Assembly: GCA_945833895.1 (NCBI GenBank)
Contig: CAMAGQ010000014.1
Span: 1 to 20,546, forward strand
DNA: 20,546 bases
Source of the DNA: an uncultured bacterium
GTDB taxonomy: Bacteria > Cyanobacteriota > Vampirovibrionia > Gastranaerophilales > Gastranaerophilaceae
Direction: 5' to 3'
Below the pieces are notes generated by a model. That model was not told the DNA's origin. It saw only the letters and a list, made by a program, of their open reading frames with translations, and did not search any database. Both the position numbers and the translations under genes were made by a program. Below are positions 13,525 to 20,546 of this stretch, piece by piece (within the stretch, counting starts at the first letter, position 1; each line of letters opens with the position of its first letter).

Positions 13525-15849
13525 ATGGCAGAAACTAAAACTAAAGCGAAAGAAAAATCATTAGTAATAGTCGAGTCACCGGCTAAATCGAAAACAATAA
13601 AAAAAATTTTGGGAAGTGAATTTCAAATTGAGGCAAGTTACGGACACATAAGAAACTTACCGACGAAGGATTCTGCAACTCAGAACTTAGGGTTTGATGT
13701 TAATAACAACTTTGAACCTAAATTTGAAATAATCCCCGGAAAACAGCAGGTAGTAAAAAAATTAAACGACTTAGCAAAAAAAGTTGACAGAGTTTACCTT
13801 GCATCCGACCCCGACCGCGAGGGAGAAGCGATTGCGTGGCACGTACGTCAGGTGCTGAAAGTTCCTGATGAAAAGATTTACAGAATTGTGTTCAACGAAA
13901 TTACACCAAAAGCGGTGAAATATTCTGTAGCAAATCCGCGTTCTATCGATATGGATATGGTTCAGGCTCAGCAAACAAGACAAATTCTTGACAAGCTTGT
14001 AGGGTTTAAGTTAAGCCCTGTTTTGTGGAAACAAATCGGTAACAGAAATCTTTCGGCAGGAAGAGTTCAGTCGGTTGCGCTGAGAATGATTTGCGAACGT
14101 GAGGATGAAATTGAAGCGTTCGTTCCGCAGGAATATTGGTCAATTCACGCAAACCTTGACAAAGACGGAAAAACTTTTGATGCGGAATTATCTAAGATAA
14201 AAAATAAATCTGTTGAAAAAACTATTAAGAATAAAGAAGAAGCACTGAAAATCGTGGATTACCTGACTAATCCGCAAACCGAGTATGAAGTTTCAAAGGT
14301 TACAAAGAAATCGACAAAACGTAAGCCTACAGCACCGTTTATAACTTCAACAATGCAGCGTGCGGCAAGTTCCAAACTCGGTTTCGGGGTTTCAAAGACA
14401 ATGCAGGTTGCACAGAAACTTTATGAAGGTATCGAAATTGACGGTACTCCTGTCGGTTTGATTACCTATATGAGAACCGATAGTGTCAGGGTTTCAGACG
14501 ATGCTCAGAACATGGCTCACGATTTTATTATGCAAAATTACGGCGAAAAATATTATCCTGAGAAACCGAATGTTTATGTAAAAGGCAAACAAAACGTTCA
14601 GGACGCCCACGAAGCAATCCGTCCGTCTTATCCTGAGCGAACACCTCAAAGTATCAAGCAATATCTGGATAATGATCAGTATAAATTGTACAAATTAATC
14701 TGGGAAAAATTTATGTCATCTCAGATGGCACCTGCCGAGATTGCAAACAAAACTCTGGAAATCACATCAGGCGATTACACACTGAGAGCAGGTACAAGCA
14801 AAGTTACGTTTGACGGCTTTTTGACACTTTATAACGATGTGGAAGACGATGAAAGCAAGGATTCCGATAAGAAAATCCCTGATTTAGAAAAAGGTGATAA
14901 GGTTGTATGTAAAAAAATCGAACCTAAACAACACTTTACACAACCGCCACCAAGATACAATGAAGCCTCACTTGTTAAGGCTCTTGAAGAATACGGAATT
15001 GGTCGTCCGTCTACTTACGCAACGATTATCACCGTTATTCAGACAAGAAAATACGTTGAGAAAAAGGATAAGGCACTTCGCCCGACACTTCTTGGACGTA
15101 CGGTTTCTAAACAGTTGGTAAGCCAGTTTGCGGATATTATGGATTACAAATTCACGGCAGGCATGGAAGAAAAACTTGATAAAATCGCAGAAAAACAAGC
15201 CATTTGGGTCAAAGTTTTGCAAGATTTTTATGCTCCGTTTATGGAGGAAGTAAATTCCGTAATGAAAACAGTTCAAAGGGTTACTATTGAAACGAAAATC
15301 AAATGTCCGAACTGCGGAAAACCAATGGTATTAAGAACAAGCAAGACAGGTTCACAATTTTTGGGCTGTTCGGGCTATCCTGATTGCAAAACGGCTATGT
15401 CGCTGAATGTTATGCAAGAACTTGAAGAAGAGAACGGAGAAGAAAATTCAACACCGAAGGTTCAGGAAGTTTGCGAAGAAAAATGCGAAAAATGCGGATC
15501 TGATATGATATTCAAAATCGGACCGTATGGCAAATACTTGGAATGCACAAACCCTGAATGCGTACATCGCAAACCATTCCGAAAATCAACAGGCGTAACC
15601 TGCCCGAAATGCGGAAAAGGAACGATTGTAGAGCGTAAATCAAAACGCGGAACGATATTTTACGGATGTGACAAGTATCCTGAGTGTGATTTTGTACTAT
15701 GGAACGAACCGACAGGCGAAAAATGTCCTGAATGTGGCAGTTTATTGGTTAAAAAAGTTCTCAAAAAAGGCACAACAATCACCTGTTCAAGTGCAAAATG
15801 CTCCTATAAAAAAGAACTTGAAAACACCGAAAATATTGAAGAAGCGTAG
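13525..15849 (+). CDS. topA: DNA topoisomerase I (type IA) with four zinc ribbons
   Basis: TopA relaxes negative supercoils by cutting one strand through a 5'-phosphotyrosine. The 774-aa protein begins with a TOPRIM domain: E17 in VIVESPAKSKT, then the D95-P-D97-R-E99 acidic metal site. The catalytic tyrosine is Y315 in TYMRTDSVRVS. The GIGRPSTYATII block marks the central domain. The C-terminus holds four Cys4 modules starting CPNCGKPMVLR, CEKCGSDMIF, CPKCGKGTI and CPECGSLL; the first and third end with a YPDC/YPEC-type half. These tails bind single-stranded DNA. No signal is missing. It ends an operon and no hairpin terminator is seen before the convergent pilin remnant two bases after its stop. 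Confidence 0.97.
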   Translation: MAETKTKAKEKSLVIVESPAKSKTIKKILGSEFQIEASYGHIRNLPTKDSATQNLGFDVNNNFEPKFEIIPGKQQVVKKLNDLAKKVDRVYLASDPDREGEAIAWHVRQVLKVPDEKIYRIVFNEITPKAVKYSVANPRSIDMDMVQAQQTRQILDKLVGFKLSPVLWKQIGNRNLSAGRVQSVALRMICEREDEIEAFVPQEYWSIHANLDKDGKTFDAELSKIKNKSVEKTIKNKEEALKIVDYLTNPQTEYEVSKVTKKSTKRKPTAPFITSTMQRAASSKLGFGVSKTMQVAQKLYEGIEIDGTPVGLITYMRTDSVRVSDDAQNMAHDFIMQNYGEKYYPEKPNVYVKGKQNVQDAHEAIRPSYPERTPQSIKQYLDNDQYKLYKLIWEKFMSSQMAPAEIANKTLEITSGDYTLRAGTSKVTFDGFLTLYNDVEDDESKDSDKKIPDLEKGDKVVCKKIEPKQHFTQPPPRYNEASLVKALEEYGIGRPSTYATIITVIQTRKYVEKKDKALRPTLLGRTVSKQLVSQFADIMDYKFTAGMEEKLDKIAEKQAIWVKVLQDFYAPFMEEVNSVMKTVQRVTIETKIKCPNCGKPMVLRTSKTGSQFLGCSGYPDCKTAMSLNVMQELEEENGEENSTPKVQEVCEEKCEKCGSDMIFKIGPYGKYLECTNPECVHRKPFRKSTGVTCPKCGKGTIVERKSKRGTIFYGCDKYPECDFVLWNEPTGEKCPECGSLLVKKVLKKGTTITCSSAKCSYKKELENTENIEEA

Positions 15850-15851
15850 AA

Positions 15852-16178
15852 TTAATTGACGATTTGTTTAAAATAATTCAAATCTTTTATTGCTTTTTCC
15901 GCACAACCAATTCCGTTAAGTGGATTAGAAGATGTAGGATTGCAATACTTTTTTTCGTCATTGTAAATTGTTTTTGGATTTCCCATCGGTAAAAGTTCAC
16001 TATCCAATAGTTGGAAAGTGAACAAATCGTAACCCCAGCGATTTGGAGGTTGTCCTGCACCATTCACGTCAACCGAAATCATAACCCCATACGAGTTTTC
16101 AAACATTAGCAATGTCCCGTCGGGCATTGCTATTTGTCCCGCATCAAAAAATGCGGAAGAGGCTTTACATGGAGCGAA
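15852..16178 (-). pseudogene. 5'-truncated prepilin-like C-terminal fragment
   Basis: The minus-strand frame is open from just after a stop at 16181-16179 to 15852 (about 108 codons). The first ATG is inside it, at 16127, with no ribosome binding site. The open frame before that ATG still reads as coherent protein (CKASSAFFDAGQIAMPDGT). The rest has the layout of the C-terminal half of type II secretion/type IV pilin-like proteins: DGTLLMFEN, then ISVDVNGAG..PNRWGYDLFTF, then a Cys-containing NGIGCAEKAI and DLNYFKQIVN. The prepilin leader and hydrophobic N-terminal helix needed for membrane insertion and assembly are missing. I read it as the remnant of a broken prepilin gene. It could instead be a short expressed protein from 16127, but that seems less likely. 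Confidence 0.6.
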
Positions 16179-16180
16179 TT

Positions 16181-16399
16181 ATGTCTATAATTGTTGAATT
16201 GAAAAAAATACTTCTTGATGTGAATGTTAGTTTGAGTGAACTTGCTCAAAGCCTTGGCAAACATTTAAATAAACCGTATTCAATGCAAAATCTGTCTAAC
16301 AAACTCAGAAATGAAACTATTACTCATAGGGAAATGCTTATTATTGCGGATATTTTGGGTTATGATTTGAAATTTGTCAGAAAAGAGGAGAAAAAATAA
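16181..16399 (+). CDS. Small XRE-type helix-turn-helix protein
   Basis: This 72-aa protein resembles small single-domain XRE-like DNA-binding proteins: ELKKILLDVNVSLSELAQSLG, then a probable recognition helix SMQNLSNKLRNETITHREM, then IIADILGYDLKFVRK. The turn between the two helices holds a few extra residues (KHLNKPYS). Two starts are credible: ATG 16181 with GGAG six bases upstream, or ATG 16169 with AAGAGG six bases upstream, giving four more residues. A longer upstream frame to 16112 is antisense to the pilin fragment and lacks support. The start codon overlaps the stop that bounds the pilin remnant on the other strand. It may be a solitary regulator or a leftover from a mobile element. 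Confidence 0.7.
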   Translation: MSIIVELKKILLDVNVSLSELAQSLGKHLNKPYSMQNLSNKLRNETITHREMLIIADILGYDLKFVRKEEKK

Positions 16400-16406
16400 T
16401 GTAAGC

Positions 16407-16435
16407 TTGTGCAAATCTCAAAATTTTTGTATAAT
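16407..16435 (+). promoter_or_regulatory. Promoter for aroE
   Basis: TTGTGC (16407-16412) and a perfect TATAAT (16430-16435) are separated by 17 bases. This gives a leader of about 30 bases before the aroE start at 16472. It is the best sigma70-type promoter in the window and supports the far-upstream start of the extended protein. Confidence 0.75.
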
Positions 16436-16471
16436 AAAAATGAAGAGAAAATATAACAAAAAGGCTGTAAA

Positions 16472-17833
16472 ATGACGGTAAGTAAAGAAGAACTATTTGC
16501 AAGATATAAACAACTAAAATCCGAAGGGGTTAGTATTACCCTTATGGAGTTGAAAAAACAGATGGAAGCAGAAAGCGGTGACTCTCCGCAACCCGCGGAA
16601 CAACCACAACATAGCGGTTTTAGTGCGTTAAGCCACACACCACAGACAAGTTACGTTTCTCAACCCGAACAACAGCAAGTTCAAACGACTTATCAAAACT
16701 CTGACTACGGTAATTCTCAGCCAGTTTCGTCGTGGTCAACTACTTATATTTCAAGACAAGAACAACCTGCAATTTCTACAGAACCCCCGCAACACCAAGA
16801 ACCGCCGCATTTTCAACCGCAATACGAAGTTAATCAAACGGTACAAAATAATTATGCAAATAATTTTGCTCCAATTTTTTCATATCAAAGAATTTCACCA
16901 CAACCTGAACAACAACCTGTGCAGACAAGCGTTTTCCAGCCTGTTGTAACTGATGAAACCGCACAAACTCCTGACAGCATAAACCAAACAGAACGAACAA
17001 AATACTGCTTAATCGGTTATCCTTTGGGGCATTCGCTTTCAACATATATTCATCAAGCCGGGTTTAATAGCCTTAATTTGAATTACACGTATGAAATTCT
17101 TGAAACCCCGCCGGAAAAACTGGTCGATAGGATTAAATATTTAAAATACCACGATTTTGCGGGTTTTAACGTGACAATCCCGCTGAAACTTCCTGTTACG
17201 ATGTTTCTTGACGAAATCGACATGTCAGCAGATTTAATCGGTGCGGTAAACACGGTTAAAATAAACCCTGACAGAACAATGAAAGGTTACAACACCGATG
17301 TTTTAGGGTTTAGAAACGCAATACCTAGAGAAATTACACTTGCAAACAAAACAATAGGAATTTTAGGAACAGGCGGAGCCGCAAGAGCTGCGATTACTGC
17401 GTTTGCGTTAGAACAGGTTAAGCAGATAAAGATTTATACGAGAAACATTCCTAATTCAATAGAACTTTTGAACTATCTTAGAAGTAAATTCCCGAACATT
17501 GAATTTAACGCGTATCAAATTCAAAGTATAAGGGATTTGTCAGATATTGATATTCTGGTGAATACAACACCTATCGGCATGCAAGGCAGAGCAGCGGATA
17601 TGACACCTGTCGAAGAACCTGAACTCAAGACTCTTCCGCAGGGTGCTATTGTTTATGATGTGATTTATAACCCGAAAAAAACAGTACTTTTGAAACTTGC
17701 ACAGAAATATGGTTACAAAACGATTAATGGGGTGGATATGTTCATTCACCAAGCGGTTGAGGCAGAAAAAATCTGGACGGGCAGAATTCCCGATTTCAAA
17801 GACATGAAAATCGCAGCACTTGAAAATCTGTAG
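16472..17833 (+). CDS. aroE: Shikimate dehydrogenase with a long Gln/Pro-rich N-terminal extension
   Basis: AroE reduces 3-dehydroshikimate to shikimate with NADPH in the chorismate pathway. The enzyme part starts near residue 178 (YCLIGYPLGHSLS) and is of normal size, about 276 residues. Key residues are present: K239 in NVTIPLK, N260 in GAVNT, D276 in GYNTD, the NADP loop GILGTGGAARA (296-306), and a C-terminal NGVDMFIHQAV. Ahead of it lie about 177 extra residues: a charged helical head (EELFARYKQLKSEGVSITLM...) and then low-complexity Gln/Pro/Ser/Tyr sequence, with a near repeat of QPEQQQVQT (64-72) and QPEQQPVQT (144-152). The extension is probably real. There is a strong promoter, an AAGG site before ATG 16472, no stop in over 500 bases, and no internal ATG between residues 31 and 243. 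Confidence 0.88.
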   Translation: MTVSKEELFARYKQLKSEGVSITLMELKKQMEAESGDSPQPAEQPQHSGFSALSHTPQTSYVSQPEQQQVQTTYQNSDYGNSQPVSSWSTTYISRQEQPAISTEPPQHQEPPHFQPQYEVNQTVQNNYANNFAPIFSYQRISPQPEQQPVQTSVFQPVVTDETAQTPDSINQTERTKYCLIGYPLGHSLSTYIHQAGFNSLNLNYTYEILETPPEKLVDRIKYLKYHDFAGFNVTIPLKLPVTMFLDEIDMSADLIGAVNTVKINPDRTMKGYNTDVLGFRNAIPREITLANKTIGILGTGGAARAAITAFALEQVKQIKIYTRNIPNSIELLNYLRSKFPNIEFNAYQIQSIRDLSDIDILVNTTPIGMQGRAADMTPVEEPELKTLPQGAIVYDVIYNPKKTVLLKLAQKYGYKTINGVDMFIHQAVEAEKIWTGRIPDFKDMKIAALENL

Positions 17834-17880
17834 ACTTCGCCAAAATCAGTCTTGCCAAAACTAATAAAAAAGGACTTAAT

Positions 17881-18693
17881 ATGATTGGAATATTAAATAT
17901 TCAAGTAAATCCGTCGTTTGGAAAACTCGACGTAAATTTAAAAAAAGTTGAACATTTTGTAAAGAAATTTTCTGATAAGCAAATTGATTTAGTGGTTTTG
18001 CCTGAATTTTTCTCGACAGGAAACGATTACGAAAATTATACTCAGATTGCGGTTGACGAAAACGGCGGTGAAACAATAGAGTTTATAAAAGAACTTGCAA
18101 AAAAATACAACACCAATATTGTTGCGGGTTCTGTAATTGAAAAATCGGGGATAAATTATTACAATACAACTTTTGTTATAAATAGGAACGGCGAAACTCT
18201 CGGCAAATACCGTAAAATCCACCTGTTTGACTATATGGGCGGAAACGAACGGGAAATTTTCACCCCAGGCGAAGAAATTGCGACCTTAAAACTTGATTTT
18301 GGCAAAATCGGAGTTGCGATAAGCCATGACGTCAGATTTCCTTTATTATACAAAAATCTTTCAAAAGCAGGGGCAGATATTGTTGTTCAGCCTTCATCAT
18401 GGATTATCCCGAACGAGATTTATAACGATATAAATTCGTTAAAATACGCTCAGGAAATGTGGGAAGCGATAAACAGAACACGAGCCTATGACAATCAGGT
18501 TTATTTGGTAACATCAAACCAGACAAAAACCGCAGGCAAAGATTCAAGTGCAATCGGCACTTCGCTGATTGTTGCCCCGACATCGGAAGTTTTGGCGAAT
18601 GCGAAAAATGACCAGTGTGCGGTTTATGCGGAAATTGACTTGCAGTTGGTAAAATATTACAAATCACTCTGCCCGATTGCTCAAATGGACTAA
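17881..18693 (+). CDS. Nitrilase-superfamily (carbon-nitrogen hydrolase fold) protein, nucleophile Cys replaced by Ser
   Basis: The 270-aa protein has the full CN-hydrolase layout: E42 in VVLPEFF, K112 in GKYRKIHLFD, the supporting Glu E123 before F.PG, and the RFP block after the nucleophile. Active members have Cys in an 'I-C-x-D-x-RFP' motif. Here the motif reads AISHDVRFP, with codon AGC (18322-18324), so position 148 is Ser. Known members use the Glu-Lys-Cys triad to cleave amides or nitriles (Nit2-like omega-amidase is the nearest-looking group). Loss of the Cys suggests an inactive or changed protein, although the fold appears intact. AAGGA lies before the ATG, 47 bases after aroE. The substrate cannot be named. 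Confidence 0.85.
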   Translation: MIGILNIQVNPSFGKLDVNLKKVEHFVKKFSDKQIDLVVLPEFFSTGNDYENYTQIAVDENGGETIEFIKELAKKYNTNIVAGSVIEKSGINYYNTTFVINRNGETLGKYRKIHLFDYMGGNEREIFTPGEEIATLKLDFGKIGVAISHDVRFPLLYKNLSKAGADIVVQPSSWIIPNEIYNDINSLKYAQEMWEAINRTRAYDNQVYLVTSNQTKTAGKDSSAIGTSLIVAPTSEVLANAKNDQCAVYAEIDLQLVKYYKSLCPIAQMD

Positions 18694-18722
18694 TGTTTTT
18701 TAATAAAACGGTGTATTCCACT

Positions 18723-18770
18723 GGTGACAACATTTCGTCACCCTGACTAGGGGTAAATGTATTAGGGGTA
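18723..18770. repeat. Small hairpins and a direct repeat after the nitrilase-like gene
   Basis: GGTGAC (18723-18728) pairs with GTCACC (18737-18742). CCCT (18741-18744) pairs with AGGG (18749-18752). TAGGGGTA occurs at 18748-18755 and again at 18763-18770. There is no T-run, so this is not an obvious terminator. The adjoining CCACTGGTG (18719-18727) resembles the palindromic motif at 6441-6449 on the other strand. Confidence 0.4.
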
Positions 18771-18805
18771 CTCAAACGCTTGTAAAATTCTGTTATCGCA
18801 GTGTG

Positions 18806-18932
18806 GTCATCCTTGAGCGCAGCGAAGGATCTACTTCCAATAGTCCAAAAAGATTCTTCGGTCGTTTCACTTCCTCAGAATGACGGGAGTACAGATTCTT
18901 CGGGTGTAAAAAATTGTTACCCTCAAAATGAC
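18806..18932. repeat. Interspersed repeat with nested inverted repeats (copy 2, plus a partial third)
   Basis: GTCATCCTTGAG (18806-18817) and CTCAGAATGAC (18874-18884) form imperfect outer arms. CGAAGGATCT (18823-18832) and AGATTCTTCG (18851-18860) form inner arms with one mismatch. Directly after it, 18893-18932 repeats the right half (AGATTCTTCGGG to CCTCAAAATGAC). That stretch is about 33 of 40 bases identical to the reverse complement of 439-478. The layout therefore matches the element at 439-573. It lies in a stretch (18694-19167) where I see no gene. Confidence 0.7.
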
Positions 18933-18956
18933 TGAAATTTTTAAGATACATAATTT

Positions 18957-18985
18957 GATGCGGTAAATCATAGATTTACCACATC
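18957..18985. repeat. Palindrome, 13-bp stem with one mismatch
   Basis: GATG-C-GGTAAATC (18957-18969) pairs with GATTTACC-A-CATC (18973-18985), leaving a three-base centre ATA and one C/A mismatch. No T-run follows on either strand, so a terminator role is doubtful. It may be a palindromic extragenic element or an RNA hairpin. Confidence 0.5.
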
Positions 18986-19121
18986 CTACAGACTAAAATA
19001 TGATAATAATGAAGTCTTGAATAATGTTTTTAAAATTTTGTATAAAAAGTTAAGAGTTTTTACGTTATTATATGAGCGAATCTACGAATTTGTAAGCCTT
19101 TAATATAAATTCCCTTTTTTA

Positions 19122-19130
19122 TGCTAATAT
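19122..19130 (+). promoter_or_regulatory. Putative extended -10 promoter for ffh
   Basis: TGC-TAATAT lies at 19122-19130, about 38 bases before the ffh ATG. No good -35 is placed at the normal distance, as is common for extended -10 promoters. Confidence 0.4.
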
Positions 19131-19167
19131 TAATATAAGATTTACTATTTTACAAAAGGGATTGTGT

Positions 19168-20546
19168 ATGTTTGATAATTTAAGCGAAAAATTACAGAAT
19201 ATAATTTCCGGAACACGAAATAAGGAATTAACTCAGGAAAATATGCAGGAGGCACTGAGAGAAATCCGAAGGGCACTGCTTGAAGCTGATGTTAATTTAA
19301 GAGTTGTCAAATCGTTTATATCATCAATAAAAGATAAGGCTGAAGGTGAAAATATCTTGCAAGGAGTTGACCCGTCACAGCAGTTGGTAAAAATCGTGCA
19401 TGACGAACTTGTAGAACTTCTGGGAAAAGAACTTCAACCTTTGAAACTTGACGGGCATCCGTCCTTGATAATGATGTTAGGTCTGCAAGGTTCAGGTAAA
19501 ACCACATCATCAGCAAAACTTGCCGTAAAACTAAAAAAAGACGGTAAAAATCCACTGCTTGTTGCCTGTGACGTGTATCGTCCTGCGGCAATTTCACAAC
19601 TTCAAACCTTAGGAACTGAAATCGGCTGCGAAGTCTTTACAATTCCTGACAGCAAAGATGTTCAAAACATTGTTCAATCCGCAATTAATTATGCAAAAGA
19701 AAAAGGTTTTAACGTTTTAATCCTTGATACCGCAGGAAGATTGCAAATTGATACTGAAATGATGGCAGAATTGCTGATTATCGACAGAGTATTCAGACCG
19801 CAGGAAAAACTTCTGGTAATTGATGCTATGACAGGGCAAGAGGCGGTTAACGTTGCTGAAAATTTTGATGCTCAAATCGGGGTAACCGGTCTTATCCTAA
19901 CCAAATTGGACGGTGATTCAAGAGGCGGTTCAGCGTTGTCCGTTGTTCACTGCACTGGTAAACCAATCAAATTAACAGGTACAGGCGAAAAACTTAACGC
20001 ACTGGAGGACTTCTACCCTGAGCGTATGGCAACAAGAATTTTGGGGATGGGTGATATTGTTTCACTTGTTGAGCGTGCACAGGAAGTTTTTGACGAAAAA
20101 GAAGCCCTCAAAATGCAAGAAAAAATCCAAAAAGAACAGTTTTCATATAATGATTTTATGAATATGCAAAAGCAAATGAAAATGTTTGGTTCAATGGATC
20201 AAATTTTGGGAATGATTCCGGGGATAAACCTAAAACAAGCAGACAGAGAAAAGATTTCCCACGCAAGTGAAACGGAATTTAAAAAGATAGAAGTGTTTAT
20301 TCAAAGCATGACCCCTGAAGAGCGTGAAAATCCGGAACTAATGAATACGTCAAGAAAAAAACGTATCGCAAAGGGCTGCGGAATGGATTTGCACACGATT
20401 AATATTTACGTAAAACAGTTTGAGCAAATGCGTCAGATGATGAGCGGAATGAACAAAATGCAAAAGATGTTCGGCGGTTTTGGCAAAAAGAACGAACAAA
20501 AAGCAATGGTTCAAGCAATGAAAATGATGAACAAAATGAAACGCGG
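19168..20546 (+). CDS. ffh: Signal recognition particle protein Ffh (runs off right edge)
   Basis: Ffh is the SRP GTPase. It binds signal sequences on ribosomes and, with SRP RNA and FtsY, delivers membrane proteins to the translocon. The frame is open from ATG 19168 to the window end, 459 codons, so little should be missing. Domains in order: N-domain helical bundle with LREIRRALLEADVNLRVVKSF; G-domain with G1 GLQGSGKTT (from residue 105), DVYRPAAISQL, G3 DTAGR (from 187) and G4 TKLDGD; then the methionine-rich M-domain with GSMDQILGMIPG, the SRP-RNA-binding SRKKRIAKGCG, and a Met/Lys-rich tail. An AAAGGG lies before the ATG. The SRP RNA gene is not seen nearby. Confidence 0.97.
   Translation, partial: MFDNLSEKLQNIISGTRNKELTQENMQEALREIRRALLEADVNLRVVKSFISSIKDKAEGENILQGVDPSQQLVKIVHDELVELLGKELQPLKLDGHPSLIMMLGLQGSGKTTSSAKLAVKLKKDGKNPLLVACDVYRPAAISQLQTLGTEIGCEVFTIPDSKDVQNIVQSAINYAKEKGFNVLILDTAGRLQIDTEMMAELLIIDRVFRPQEKLLVIDAMTGQEAVNVAENFDAQIGVTGLILTKLDGDSRGGSALSVVHCTGKPIKLTGTGEKLNALEDFYPERMATRILGMGDIVSLVERAQEVFDEKEALKMQEKIQKEQFSYNDFMNMQKQMKMFGSMDQILGMIPGINLKQADREKISHASETEFKKIEVFIQSMTPEERENPELMNTSRKKRIAKGCGMDLHTINIYVKQFEQMRQMMSGMNKMQKMFGGFGKKNEQKAMVQAMKMMNKMKR

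Noticed and set aside
18404..18775. Minus-strand open frame of 123 codons
   Set aside because: Mostly antisense to the nitrilase-fold gene, which has clear family motifs; the remainder is repeat sequence.
18986..19160. Possible SRP RNA or other small RNA gene before ffh
   Set aside because: The conserved SRP RNA core (GGAAG/AGCAG tetraloop region) is not visible. Only AT-rich promoter-like sequence is seen.
1..20546. CRISPR array, tRNA, rRNA, toxin-antitoxin pair or phage defence genes
   Set aside because: No regularly spaced repeats, tRNA-like cloverleaf ends, rRNA motifs or paired small toxin/antitoxin frames were recognised. The lone XRE gene has no toxin-like neighbour.

Overview
This is an AT-rich bacterial chromosome segment made almost entirely of housekeeping genes. 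The organism has an outer membrane, because lptC and lptA homologues are present. It also has a glutamate-cysteine ligase of the plant/cyanobacterial kind and a remnant of a prepilin-like protein. Together these suggest a non-photosynthetic relative of Cyanobacteria (Vampirovibrionia/Melainabacteria, probably the gut order Gastranaerophilales). That placement rests on remembered family features, not on a search. The standard genetic code fits every gene.

Layout. 1-101 (-): start of a class II fructose-bisphosphate aldolase gene that runs off the left edge. 102-614: no gene, but several repeat pieces. 615-1952 (-): gshA, divergent from rsmA. 2050-3719 (+): rsmA-ispE, overlapping. 3794-6437 (+): map, a conserved-looking unknown, and a three-helix membrane protein with TPR-like repeats, packed as one operon. 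6438-6644: a repeat remnant and a strong hairpin terminator facing the minus-strand operon dapA-secD-secF (9946 to 6645). 9947-10085: divergent promoters. 10086-15849 (+): a tight run lptC-lptA-TPR-dprA-topA. 15852-16178 (-): a 5'-truncated prepilin-like C-terminal fragment whose open frame ends exactly at the start of a small XRE-type regulator (16181-16399, +). 16472-17833 (+): shikimate dehydrogenase with a long Gln/Pro-rich N-terminal extension. 17881-18693 (+): a nitrilase-fold protein whose nucleophile position is Ser, not Cys. 18694-19167: repeats and palindromes. 19168-end (+): ffh, running off the right edge.

The genes serve membrane protein export and insertion (secD/secF, ffh), outer-membrane LPS transport (lptC/lptA), DNA uptake or recombination and supercoiling (dprA, topA), translation and protein maturation (rsmA, map), isoprenoid, lysine/peptidoglycan and aromatic precursors (ispE, dapA, aroE), and thiol metabolism (gshA). 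I see no clear defence system, CRISPR array, rRNA or tRNA. The best candidates for something unusual are the AroE extension, the Cys-to-Ser nitrilase homologue, the unknown/membrane-TPR pair behind map, the pilin-remnant/XRE junction, and an interspersed repeat family present in diverged copies on both sides of the window.
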